A model generated the notes under the pieces. It had not been told where the DNA came from. It searched no databases and was given only the letters and a program-made list of their open reading frames with translations. A stretch of DNA of 43,669 nt from a virus, in IMG/VR virus record IMGVR_UViG_3300020810_000912, positions 1-43,669 of that record, one strand, 5' to 3'. Below, one piece after another: positions 1-6,669 of the stretch; position 1 is the stretch's first letter, and each line of letters starts with the position of its first letter. The position numbers were made by a program, and so were the translations under genes.

Positions 1-154
1 CTTCTGCTACTTTATCCATGTACTCTTCAGCTTTTTTCTCAGCTTCTTTATTGTTACCATCTTTGGTATCAATATCTTCTACATGATTTACTTTCTTATG
101 TCTTACTTGACCTAAGCCTTCATTTACAAAATCTTTAAATGATTTTATTAACAT
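1..154 (-). CDS. Partial protein with capsid-targeting-like N-terminus
   Basis: The first 51 codons of a gene that runs off the left edge; the start ATG is at 154. Residues 4-13 read KSFKDFVNEG and align position by position with the capsid-targeting sequence of T4 internal protein I (KTYQEFIAEA), which gp21 cleaves after the Glu. The rest is highly charged (many K, E and D). A GAATATATAAA late-promoter-like motif lies 17 bases upstream. I infer a packaged internal head protein or a scaffold component; the function of the missing part cannot be seen. Confidence 0.6.
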   Translation of the reverse strand, partial: MLIKSFKDFVNEGLGQVRHKKVNHVEDIDTKDGNNKEAEKKAEEYMDKVAE

Positions 155-170
155 GGATAAACTTATTTTT

Positions 171-181
171 TTTATATATTC
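171..181 (-). promoter_or_regulatory. Late-type promoter motif GAATATATAAA
   Basis: Minus-strand GAATATATAAA just upstream of the gene starting at 154. It resembles the T4 late box TATAAATA and recurs before many virion genes in this window. It overlaps the last codons of the nuclease gene that ends at 172. Confidence 0.5.
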
Positions 182-921
182 TCAGGTAATGGATGCTTTT
201 CATGAAACGCTTTTACCATTTCTAAAAACTTCTTTCCATAAAAAGTAATGTCTTCAAAGGACATTTCAAATATTTGTGGAAACCCATCGGCTTCATTACT
301 TATCCAAATTTCTCCACCCTGTGGTTTTACACCGTTCATTTCCCAGTATGCTAAAGAGTATGCAGCAATTTGTAATTTGTAGTTTTCAATCCACTCTTCT
401 TTCTTAGGTTTCTTAGATGATTTAAAATCTAAGACGATTAAATGAGCTTTATTATTCTCATAAATAATATCTACTCTACCTGCGTACCCTCCCATTACAG
501 GTGAGTATAGAGTGTCTTCAATAGATACTACTTTAGATATCCTGTTAAAGCAATCATTGTTATAGAAATTAAAGAAAAGCTTTCGCCCTATATTTACTTC
601 TTCTTCAGTAAAGCCGTTTTCTTCGGCAAAAGGAATGATAAGTTTTTGTGCGTCGAGTAATCTTTCACGAGTACTCTCTTTTTCAGATCCTAAAAAGTAT
701 TCATTAAGTTGATGCATAACCGTACCTCGGTTTGCAGAGAATTTTGAAATTCTATCAGCTTCTTCATCTCCTACTCTTTTTCTCCACTTATCTAAACCAG
801 ACTTATCAGTCATGGCTCCTAAGATTGTTGTAACTGATGGGTATTTTTTACCTTCACCTACATTGTAGTATCTTTTACCGTTTATTGTTTCAGTTGTTGC
901 TAATGATTCAGCTGTTGCCAT
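172..921 (-). CDS. PD-(D/E)XK nuclease (Cas4/RecB-like exonuclease)
   Basis: A 249-residue protein with the core of the PD-(D/E)XK phosphodiesterase fold. RGTxMH around residues 65-70 fits the upstream helix. GRVDIIYE supplies Asp151, LIVLDFKSS gives D165-x-K167, and YKLQIAAYSLAY gives the Gln184/Tyr188 helix typical of Cas4/RecB-type nucleases. Such enzymes degrade or process DNA ends in phage recombination and host DNA breakdown. It is the last full gene of the operon that begins with the phosphoesterase at 2764, and its start overlaps the preceding gene by 14 bases. The exact role (exonuclease or recombination nuclease) is inferred. Confidence 0.85.
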   Translation of the reverse strand: MATAESLATTETINGKRYYNVGEGKKYPSVTTILGAMTDKSGLDKWRKRVGDEEADRISKFSANRGTVMHQLNEYFLGSEKESTRERLLDAQKLIIPFAEENGFTEEEVNIGRKLFFNFYNNDCFNRISKVVSIEDTLYSPVMGGYAGRVDIIYENNKAHLIVLDFKSSKKPKKEEWIENYKLQIAAYSLAYWEMNGVKPQGGEIWISNEADGFPQIFEMSFEDITFYGKKFLEMVKAFHEKHPLPENI

Positions 922-1159
922 TTTCTTTTGTATTGCCTAAGAATTTATCTTGCTCTTCTTTTGAAGGATATCCTAGTTCCCTTCTACAAGTGGAGCAGTA
1001 TTTTTTCATAGAATTAGTTTCATCAAATGCTACATAAGTTTCTCCCTTATGTTTACACTCAGTTTGTATTGCCTCTTTTTCTTTTTCAAGGACTTTAACT
1101 TCTTTTTCAATTTTGTCAATTTGACTTCTTAAAATATCAGATTCGTCAGTTTGTTCCAT
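908..1159 (-). CDS. Small coiled-coil protein with possible zinc site
   Basis: An 83-residue protein that I do not recognise. Residues 8-33 form a strongly charged heptad-like helix (IDKIEKEVKVLEKEKEAI). Cys35-x-His37 together with Cys55-x-x-Cys58 could form a small zinc knuckle. The gene overlaps its upstream neighbour by 31 bases and its downstream nuclease by 14, so the genes are translationally packed. It may be an adaptor for the nuclease, but nothing in the sequence proves that. Confidence 0.6.
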   Translation of the reverse strand: MEQTDESDILRSQIDKIEKEVKVLEKEKEAIQTECKHKGETYVAFDETNSMKKYCSTCRRELGYPSKEEQDKFLGNTKENGNS

Positions 1160-1581
1160 ACCTCAGCAATTTTTTCCTGGTTATTAGAAATTACAACATA
1201 AAGTAATCTTAGACCTAAAAGAATAAGAGATGTCCTAAATACAGATTTTGTAAAAGGCCATAACCTAAGTTGATCTCTATCTGGTGACAAGACTAGTAAA
1301 AAGGAGTCGGTACCTTCAATTCTATTAAATTCTGGTGATACATAATCTGCAATACCCAGTTGCAATAAGAATTGATCATGCTCTCTTAGTTTCATTAAAA
1401 CATATCCTTCTTGTGAAATTGGTGCAGTTACAACTTCTTCAGGTAGATTAATGACTGTGTAAATTCTACCAACCCAGTCAACCCTAAATCCTTTTTTATT
1501 TAGTTCTTCTTCTTTTTCTTTGGCAATGTTTCTTATTTTTCGCCAAATGTTAATTTCTCTTAATAGCTTTTTTGCGTACAT
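1129..1581 (-). CDS. Hypothetical protein with C-terminal hydrophobic segment
   Basis: A 150-residue protein of unrecognised family. The first 30 residues are basic and helical, and the middle is mixed alpha/beta. Residues about 117-132 (TSLILLGLRLLYVVIS) are hydrophobic enough to be one membrane-spanning or buried helix. It lies between the ECF-like sigma gene and the small coiled-coil gene in the same operon. I can assign no function. Confidence 0.6.
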   Translation of the reverse strand: MYAKKLLREINIWRKIRNIAKEKEEELNKKGFRVDWVGRIYTVINLPEEVVTAPISQEGYVLMKLREHDQFLLQLGIADYVSPEFNRIEGTDSFLLVLSPDRDQLRLWPFTKSVFRTSLILLGLRLLYVVISNNQEKIAEVWNKLTNLIF

Positions 1582-1602
1582 AGTTATCTGTTTATTATGT
1601 AT

Positions 1603-2235
1603 TTAGGCTTCAGAAAAAAGTTTCATCCCTTCGAGCTGTTTTTTAACTATTTTCCTTCCTCTAAATATGCGGTTCTTAACTGTTTGTAAATTTATTCCTT
1701 TTTCAGACTCTTTCATAATATCTAAGATATCCGAATATGATTTATGATTAAGGAACCTTTCTACCATGTATCTTTTATACATAGGAGGTAATGCATTTAT
1801 TGCTTCATGCGTTAGTCTAACCTGTTCATCTAATGTAGATTCTTCTTCTTCCCAGTCACTATCAGTCTTAGGTAAAAACCCATCGGTTGTGGTAAAAGAA
1901 TCATTCATAGGAGGTTCAACGCCAGCATCAGTAAATACATTCATACTTACTTTCTTGTTTCTAAATCTAATCCAACCTATACATTCATTATAAGCAATAC
2001 GATATGCCCATGTTGTAATTTGATAGTCTTCATTATACTGATCTATTTTTAGATAGACCGTTGTTAATGTCGTAGAAACAATGTCATCGGCAATAGTAGG
2101 ATCCTTTACAATATTATTAACATAAGACCAGAGCCCCGGGCGCATCTTATGATAAAGTTCATTGTAAGTTTTTTCAGATCTTGTCTTTTTAAATTCTAAT
2201 GCCAGTTCTTTGTAAGTCTTTTTAGTTTTTGTCAT
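1603..2235 (-). CDS. ECF-like RNA polymerase sigma factor
   Basis: A 210-residue sigma-70 family protein of the two-domain (ECF-like) type. Region 2 spans about residues 27-92: PTIADDIVSTTL matches the AEDLVQETF-type helix, and ITTWAYRIAYNECIGWIR matches the -10-binding helix. An acidic linker (about 102-140) leads to region 4 (about 143-200), with ALPPMYKRYMVERFL and the helix-turn-helix ending TVKNRIFRGRK. I chose the ATG at 2235, which overlaps the upstream gene by 14 bases; a longer reading would start at 2304 inside the phosphoesterase gene. It would redirect host RNA polymerase to phage promoters. T4 itself has no ECF factor, and a separate gp55-like protein is encoded at 42472-42840. 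Confidence 0.85.
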   Translation of the reverse strand: MTKTKKTYKELALEFKKTRSEKTYNELYHKMRPGLWSYVNNIVKDPTIADDIVSTTLTTVYLKIDQYNEDYQITTWAYRIAYNECIGWIRFRNKKVSMNVFTDAGVEPPMNDSFTTTDGFLPKTDSDWEEEESTLDEQVRLTHEAINALPPMYKRYMVERFLNHKSYSDILDIMKESEKGINLQTVKNRIFRGRKIVKKQLEGMKLFSEA

Positions 2236-2764
2236 TTGTAAAATCTTTAATCGTTGAATACTTAATAGGTGAATAATTCCAAAAATCCGTACATACATTA
2301 ACACGGTTCATTTTGGATAAATCTGTCTTATGAGAAAATACCGTATGACCATGAAAGTGGATTGTACCTGAATCTTTACCATTCCATACCTCTAACGGAT
2401 AGTGACAAATAACAGAATCGTATTGTGGAAATTCTGCGATTTGATCCTCTATAATATTTACATTGCTAAATTCATCGGCCACATCTAATAATGCCTGGTC
2501 AGTATTACCTCGTAAAAAGTAAATCTCGCCCTTTAGCTTTTTAAGGACCTGCCTTGCAGTTTGAGGATCCCATGCGAAATTACCTAGATGGAATACGATG
2601 TCAGTTTTCTTTACTACCTTATTCCAGTTTTTAATTAACTGGTTATTCATATCATCTATGTCTTTAAATGATATGCGATTTGCTATTTGCAAAATCTGTG
2701 GCCTACCGAACCATGTATCAGACGTTATGAAAAAGTCTGATGGAAATTCTGTTGTTTTGTGCAT
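2222..2764 (-). CDS. Calcineurin-like metallophosphoesterase, altered active site
   Basis: A 180-residue single-domain protein of the phage metallophosphoesterase type. The order of motifs is intact: SDTWFGR (15-21), HLGNFAW (59-65), RGNTD (85-89), CHYPLEVW (120-127) and HGH (138-140). Several metal ligands differ from the usual SDTHFGH, LGDF and GNHD: Trp18 replaces His, Asn62 replaces Asp, and Thr88 replaces His. The fold is clear but catalysis may be lost or changed. It is the first gene of the operon that continues into the sigma factor, and a Bacteroidetes-like box and an inverted repeat lie upstream. Confidence 0.85.
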   Translation of the reverse strand: MHKTTEFPSDFFITSDTWFGRPQILQIANRISFKDIDDMNNQLIKNWNKVVKKTDIVFHLGNFAWDPQTARQVLKKLKGEIYFLRGNTDQALLDVADEFSNVNIIEDQIAEFPQYDSVICHYPLEVWNGKDSGTIHFHGHTVFSHKTDLSKMNRVNVCTDFWNYSPIKYSTIKDFTNDKN

Positions 2765-2776
2765 ATTCTATTCTTT

Positions 2777-2790
2777 ACAGTTTGTACTGT
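2777..2790. repeat. Short inverted repeat ACAGT-TTGT-ACTGT
   Basis: A perfect 5-base inverted repeat with a 4-base spacer in the 5' leader of the phosphoesterase gene. It lies between the candidate promoter box at 2798-2805 and the ATG at 2764. It could be an operator or a small leader hairpin, but at this length chance is possible. Confidence 0.3.
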
Positions 2791-2797
2791 TATACTA

Positions 2798-2805
2798 CAA
2801 ATATA
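2798..2805 (-). promoter_or_regulatory. Candidate early promoter -7 box (TATATTTG)
   Basis: Minus-strand TATATTTG matches the Bacteroidetes primary-sigma -7 consensus TAnnTTTG, 34 bases upstream of the phosphoesterase ATG. No clear TTG -33 box sits at the expected spacing. It would drive the operon phosphoesterase - sigma - unknowns - nuclease. Confidence 0.35.
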
Positions 2806-2847
2806 ATACAAAAAGTTGGGAATTGAAAATTATTGATGAAATTTTTT

Positions 2848-3786
2848 CTATTTAATTGAAAATCTTTTGCCTCCGCCTTTCTTAAGAGTTTTTTCAACCA
2901 TAGTTTTTGCATATTCATCTAATTTAGTTAAACTATCTTTATCTAAAGGTTTACCGTAAAAATCCTCATAGATCTTTTTATAAGCCTCAACCGTAGAATC
3001 AAAAGGTACACCTGGTTGTGCATTTGATTCAATTACATAAACCTTACCATCTTTTGATTTCATCATATCAAAACACATATAGGGAAGGTCTTCATATATC
3101 TTACAAAACTTTTCCAAAACTTTTTTATAGTCTTTTGGAATGTCTTTTACATTTCTCTTAGCATATCCAAACTCCATTTCTTCTTTAGCGTCGCCCTTAC
3201 CACTTTTAGCCTTTTCATTAAGTGGTGTTCTTTCCATCCAAAAAATAGGTTCACCTTTAAAATTAATAAATCTATGCTCTTCGGCTTTATCAACATATTC
3301 AGAAAAAGTATCAAAAATCTTTTCATCTACATCTTCCATTAAATCCGGTTTATCAATAATCTGAATACCTATTCCGCTGTGTCCCTTAGAGGGTTTTGCA
3401 ATAATTGGGAAATTGAGTTTTTCTAATGCATCGTTTTTAGAATATACTGTCTTAGGAATGTTTTCGTCTTCTCCTACAAGTTTATGAAATTCTTCTTTAG
3501 ATCCAGATTTTGAAATATGTTTAGATTGATTATAAACATTTTCTTCTTTGATTCTCTTTTCCTTTAAAAGCTGATCTATGATAGAACTATGATAATTAAG
3601 AATAGGATAGTCAGGATTTATATCAATCTTATCGATGTTATTTTCAGTAACTTGAATGAAAAAGTTATCACCAGCAAATCCTTTATAAGACCACCATCTT
3701 TGACCGCTATCTCTACGAGTAGCAAGATAAACTTTCTTTAACGCAGAGTCATTAGAAAATTCTTCAAATAACTTTAGATATTTCAT
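2848..3786 (-). CDS. ATP-grasp family ligase with capsid-targeting-like N-terminus
   Basis: An ATP-grasp carboxylate-amine ligase. Numbering from an ATG at 3792 (314 residues), FPIIAKPSKGHSGIGIQ (128-144) carries the ATP-binding Lys133 and the glycine-rich loop. YMCFDMM (Asp242) and VYVIESNAQPG (Glu255, Asn257) supply the Mg-ATP ligands. I prefer the second ATG at 3786 (312 residues), because it leaves a leader after the promoter motif and begins MKYLKLFEEFSND, which resembles the T4 capsid-targeting peptide MKTYQEFIAEA. The substrate is unknown; RimK-like peptide or amino-acid ligation is possible. It sits directly downstream of the thymidylate-synthase-like gene. Confidence 0.8.
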   Translation of the reverse strand: MKYLKLFEEFSNDSALKKVYLATRRDSGQRWWSYKGFAGDNFFIQVTENNIDKIDINPDYPILNYHSSIIDQLLKEKRIKEENVYNQSKHISKSGSKEEFHKLVGEDENIPKTVYSKNDALEKLNFPIIAKPSKGHSGIGIQIIDKPDLMEDVDEKIFDTFSEYVDKAEEHRFINFKGEPIFWMERTPLNEKAKSGKGDAKEEMEFGYAKRNVKDIPKDYKKVLEKFCKIYEDLPYMCFDMMKSKDGKVYVIESNAQPGVPFDSTVEAYKKIYEDFYGKPLDKDSLTKLDEYAKTMVEKTLKKGGGKRFSIK

Positions 3787-3802
3787 GAACATTGGATATT
3801 TG

Positions 3803-3813
3803 TTTATATATCC
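3803..3813 (-). promoter_or_regulatory. Late-type promoter motif GGATATATAAA
   Basis: Minus-strand GGATATATAAA overlaps the stop codon of the thymidylate-synthase-like gene (TAA at 3806-3804) and precedes the ATP-grasp gene. It would separate late expression of the ligase from the earlier nucleotide genes. Confidence 0.5.
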
Positions 3814-4706
3814 AGGAAAATTGCATCACTTATCCATTGGTGTAAAAGATCATCTTTAGGGGTAGGAGTAAACTCACTTGTATTAATTACATCGTTACAT
3901 TGAATCATTTCATCTTCTATTTCTTTAATTCCTGATAATGCTTGGCCTTGTGGATCAATTAGGAATTCTCTCATTTCTGGAAATGATGTTGGATTAAATG
4001 ATTTCATTAACATTTCACTTACAAGATCAAAGTGCCTTTCATATAAATGAAGTGAATGGGCAATATGAGTATATGTACCTAACTCTAATTCAGGATAATA
4101 CTTTCTTAAATGTTCTAACATTTGCGTTTGGAGCAAACAGAAGAATGCTACATCAGTAGGAGTACCTAAGATAAGATCATTAGACCTCATATCAATAGTA
4201 AAGTTAAGTTTATTATCTCTTATTTGAAATATTCCATTAAGAGTACAAACAAAATCTTTATTACCATTCCATTGATGCGAAGGTTTATTAAAATGTAAAA
4301 TTGCCTGGCGACTATCTTTATCTTTAATAAGAGACTCTAATGCCCATTGATATTGATTATAGTAATGTTCATTACTTTCAGAAAAGATAAGATTACCATA
4401 AGCAGAGTTAACCGAGCCATCTTTGTTTGCTATTTGATTCCAAAACTTAGCATAAGGAGTAATAAAGTTAGCATCCTTGCGACCTGTAAAATACCAAACC
4501 AACTCAGCTGCAATATATTTAAATTGACTACTCCTACGGTCATTCTCGTATAGACAAAATGTAGGATCCTCGATAACCAATGCAGCATCGGTAACTTCAA
4601 AAATTTTCATACCTCTTGGTGATGAGGTATATTCTGGGTTATGAATAACACTATTTAATGCCAATTCATATGCCTCAGCAAACGTTTCACCTTTGTATAT
4701 TCTCAT
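3804..4706 (-). CDS. Thymidylate synthase/pyrimidine hydroxymethylase-like enzyme
   Basis: A 300-residue ThyA-superfamily enzyme. Visible landmarks are AAELVWYFTG (66-75), the nucleophile Cys154 in DFVCTLNGIFQ, RSND (174-177), LGTPTDVAFF (180-189) and AHSLHLYERH (216-225). The position equal to E. coli Asn177, which recognises the uracil ring, is Asp185. An Asp there is the hallmark of dCMP hydroxymethylase and of engineered synthases that prefer dCMP, so dUMP cannot be assumed as the substrate. The usual PPCH is VCT. It makes a pyrimidine 5-modified nucleotide (dTMP or a hydroxymethyl or methyl dCMP/dUMP) and sits next to two nucleotide kinases. The start overlaps the upstream small gene. 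Confidence 0.8.
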   Translation of the reverse strand: MRIYKGETFAEAYELALNSVIHNPEYTSSPRGMKIFEVTDAALVIEDPTFCLYENDRRSSQFKYIAAELVWYFTGRKDANFITPYAKFWNQIANKDGSVNSAYGNLIFSESNEHYYNQYQWALESLIKDKDSRQAILHFNKPSHQWNGNKDFVCTLNGIFQIRDNKLNFTIDMRSNDLILGTPTDVAFFCLLQTQMLEHLRKYYPELELGTYTHIAHSLHLYERHFDLVSEMLMKSFNPTSFPEMREFLIDPQGQALSGIKEIEDEMIQCNDVINTSEFTPTPKDDLLHQWISDAIFLDI

Positions 4707-4881
4707 GTTTCTTTATAGCTTTTTCATAACATTTTTCCATACGAGTAAAAAACTCGGATCTTGGATACTTTGTATTAGATTTTTTTATCTCCTTTTCGTA
4801 TATAGCTTTAAGTTCTGGATCATTATTAAGGTGACCCATTACTTCATACATACGGTCTTCTCTCCACTTAGACATTTTCAA
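4687..4881 (-). CDS. Small charged protein in the nucleotide operon
   Basis: A 64-residue, Lys/Glu-rich helical protein (MKMSKWREDRMYEVM at the start) with no recognisable domain. It overlaps the end of the kinase gene by 14 bases and the start of the thymidylate-synthase-like gene by 20 bases, which supports genuine coupled translation. Confidence 0.55.
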   Translation of the reverse strand: MKMSKWREDRMYEVMGHLNNDPELKAIYEKEIKKSNTKYPRSEFFTRMEKCYEKAIKKHENIQR

Positions 4882-5467
4882 ACAGTTCTAATTGGCGTGG
4901 ATCGCCAGTGATAGTATTTTCATGACTAAGAAAATCAATAATAATTTTTGATACATCCTCAGCACTCATGGTGCCAATGTTTATTAATAACTTATTCTTA
5001 ATCTTGCTTAGGCGGTGGGCTCTATTAAATCCATCAACCTCGGCTTTAACCTCTTCTTCATTACCATAAAATGATTTACCGTCATCTCTACTCATAATGA
5101 TTTGAGGATCATTAGTAAGTGTAATAAGATAAAGATTTTCTCTTAACTTATTTACATATTCTTTTTCAATATCAAATACATAATCTCCAGAGTAACCTCG
5201 GTAAAGTGGAGAGTAAACAGATTCACCTAAATGAGAACGATTAAAGATAATGTTAATATCCTTATCTTTACATTCATTCATCATTCTAAACATATCAGTG
5301 TACATCTGTTTTGAATATGATGTATGTTTATCTACGTCATTTTTAAATGGAAGAGATGAATAATGAACCTTATGAAAGATTAAATTGTTTAGTTTTTCTA
5401 TAATAAGATTCTGTTGTGTATCTTTACCTGTGTTATCGGTACCTTCTATGATGATGAATTTACTCAT
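4868..5467 (-). CDS. Deoxynucleoside monophosphate kinase (thymidylate-kinase-like)
   Basis: A 199-residue P-loop kinase. The N-terminus FIIIEGTDNTGKDTQQ (4-19) is the thymidylate-kinase Walker A. FNRSHLGESVYSPLYRGYSG carries the DR(S/Y)-type nucleotide-binding motif, as NRS here. LITLTNDPQIIMSRDDGKSFY resembles the kinase lid. It phosphorylates a dNMP, probably the product of the neighbouring ThyA-like enzyme. The P-loop Asp (GKDT) is seen in several phage dNMP kinases. Its leader contains the CATATAAAAATAAA motif directly before the ATG. Confidence 0.8.
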   Translation of the reverse strand: MSKFIIIEGTDNTGKDTQQNLIIEKLNNLIFHKVHYSSLPFKNDVDKHTSYSKQMYTDMFRMMNECKDKDINIIFNRSHLGESVYSPLYRGYSGDYVFDIEKEYVNKLRENLYLITLTNDPQIIMSRDDGKSFYGNEEEVKAEVDGFNRAHRLSKIKNKLLINIGTMSAEDVSKIIIDFLSHENTITGDPRQLELFENV

Positions 5468-5481
5468 TTTATTTTTATATG
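5468..5481 (-). promoter_or_regulatory. CATATAAAAATAAA motif (class 2)
   Basis: Minus-strand CATATAAAAATAAA ends at the start codon of the dNMP kinase gene. The same motif precedes gp44, gp62-like, the topoisomerase operon and the KTSC operon. It may be a promoter box, or an A-rich translation leader of Bacteroidetes type. Confidence 0.4.
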
Positions 5482-5961
5482 TTAAAAGTTATCATTGTTT
5501 ATTTCAATATCAAAATCCGTAAAATCAGCAAAGTCTAATTCATCAGCTTCCATTCTACGTTCAATTGAATCTCCTGGCATATTCCTTTCCTCCAATCGCT
5601 TTCTTCGAACTTCTTGAGGAATGTTAAGATATATGATAGTACATTCTTTACGGTCCACTGGATCAATATGACTTATACCTTTAGGTGTCATTATGAATAG
5701 GTTACATGAATGTGTAAACTGTCTATGACTTGTACCATAATACCAACCGTTGAATTCTATCCATTCGTACCAATACTCTTCCTTAATCTTTTTCTTAAAT
5801 TCACCTTCGCTAAGAAAGAAGTAATCTTTGCCATCAAATTCGCCTTCTCTAGGAGGTCTTGTTGTATAAGATATACCATACTCAAAACCACGACCACATA
5901 AAATCTTTCTCATATGATCTTTACCTGCGGCTGCCTTGCCAACTAAAATTACTTTATTCAT
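5482..5961 (-). CDS. Guanylate kinase
   Basis: A 159-residue guanylate-kinase family protein, shorter than the roughly 200 residues of bacterial Gmk. It shows the P-loop VGKAAAGKD (7-15), the GMP-binding SYTTRPPREGEFDGKDYFFL (31-50), a second GMP site WYEWIEFNGWYYGTS, and RRKRLEERN near the lid. It supplies GDP/dGDP for DNA synthesis. It is first in a run with the dNMP kinase and ThyA-like genes, so the three form a nucleotide module. The lid and C-terminus are compact, as in other phage versions. Confidence 0.85.
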   Translation of the reverse strand: MNKVILVGKAAAGKDHMRKILCGRGFEYGISYTTRPPREGEFDGKDYFFLSEGEFKKKIKEEYWYEWIEFNGWYYGTSHRQFTHSCNLFIMTPKGISHIDPVDRKECTIIYLNIPQEVRRKRLEERNMPGDSIERRMEADELDFADFTDFDIEINNDNF

Positions 5962-6005
5962 TCTCTATGTAAATGTAATTAATGATTAAATCGTCTGACC
6001 AACTA

Positions 6006-6248
6006 TTACTCTGCGTCCACATTGCCATTTTCTCCTTTCACTTCAAAAGTTTTTGCAAGAATTTCTAGACAGCCTTCGGCATCTGCAATGTTTCTAGTTA
6101 ATTTCTCCATCTCATCAATGATTTGTGGATGTTCCCCAATTCCAACTGGGCTAGAAAGATATACAGTTAAGGTTGCGATTGCTTTTTGTTTCTGTGCCTC
6201 AAATTGAGCTTTGAGTGCATCATAGATTACGTTTGCTGTTGTTGCCAT
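6006..6248 (-). CDS. Small helical protein, unknown
   Basis: An 80-residue protein, mostly helical (AQFEAQKQKAIATLTVYL, then a second helix around IDEMEKLTRNIADAEGCLEI), likely forming a helical hairpin. It lies 4 bases downstream of the KTSC gene. No family recognised. Confidence 0.6.
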   Translation of the reverse strand: MATTANVIYDALKAQFEAQKQKAIATLTVYLSSPVGIGEHPQIIDEMEKLTRNIADAEGCLEILAKTFEVKGENGNVDAE

Positions 6249-6252
6249 AAAT

Positions 6253-6480
6253 TTAGTTAATTAAGAGTTGTGTATGTTCGTAGTTATGTTTAATTTGCTC
6301 GTTAAAGAATTTTCCTTGAGACTCTGCTTTACAGAGTTGATCATATACATCAGGTTCTACATTATTATATTCATATAGAGCACCTGAATTAAACTCAATC
6401 TTAAGAGTCTTATTAGGAAAATTGTAAATGACTCTATTAATCATTGAAGAGTCAACTGAGGATGTTTGTTCAATCATCAT
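6253..6480 (-). CDS. KTSC-domain protein
   Basis: A 75-residue protein that is almost entirely a KTSC domain: VIYNFPNKTLKIEFNSG (18-34), then YEYNNVEPDVYDQLCKAES (36-54), GKFFNEQIKHNY. The conserved F..G..Y.Y..V pattern, the A-S-x-G turn and the final helix are all present. KTSC domains occur alone in many phages, or fused to other enzymes, and may bind RNA or protein; their function is unknown. It overlaps its upstream neighbour by 11 bases. Confidence 0.85.
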   Translation of the reverse strand: MMIEQTSSVDSSMINRVIYNFPNKTLKIEFNSGALYEYNNVEPDVYDQLCKAESQGKFFNEQIKHNYEHTQLLIN

Positions 6481-6631
6481 TATTTATTTTTTTTATGTTA
6501 TACAATTCTTTTACTTGATCTAAAGTAAGCTGTTTAGTTTTCGCTATCCACTCCCATGCATTTTCTATAGACTCAGAAATACATGTGGTTAACTTTACTC
6601 CCATCTTTGTTTCAAAACTAAATTTAGGCAT
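6470..6631 (-). CDS. Unannotated 53-residue gene before the KTSC gene
   Basis: An ATG at 6631 opens 53 codons beginning MPKFSFETKMGVKL and ending in a TGA that overlaps the KTSC start by 11 bases. It has its own CATATAAAAATAAA-type motif just upstream and includes WEWIAKTK and a Leu-rich C-terminal helix. The overlap and motif support a real small gene at the head of the KTSC operon. Function unknown. Confidence 0.65.
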   Translation of the reverse strand: MPKFSFETKMGVKLTTCISESIENAWEWIAKTKQLTLDQVKELYNIKKINNDD

Positions 6632-6638
6632 GATAGTA

Positions 6639-6652
6639 TTTATTTTTATATT
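6639..6652 (-). promoter_or_regulatory. AATATAAAAATAAA motif (class 2)
   Basis: Minus-strand AATATAAAAATAAA, 8 bases upstream of the ATG at 6631. The longer string GCAATATAAAAATAAA is identical to the one before the topoisomerase large-subunit gene. Confidence 0.4.
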
Positions 6653-6669
6653 GCTTTTTATTAAAAGGT

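Noticed and set aside
2236-2304. Longer start for the ECF-like sigma factor
   Set aside because: The extra 23 residues lie inside the phosphoesterase gene and do not resemble a sigma N-terminus; the ATG at 2235 fits the family.
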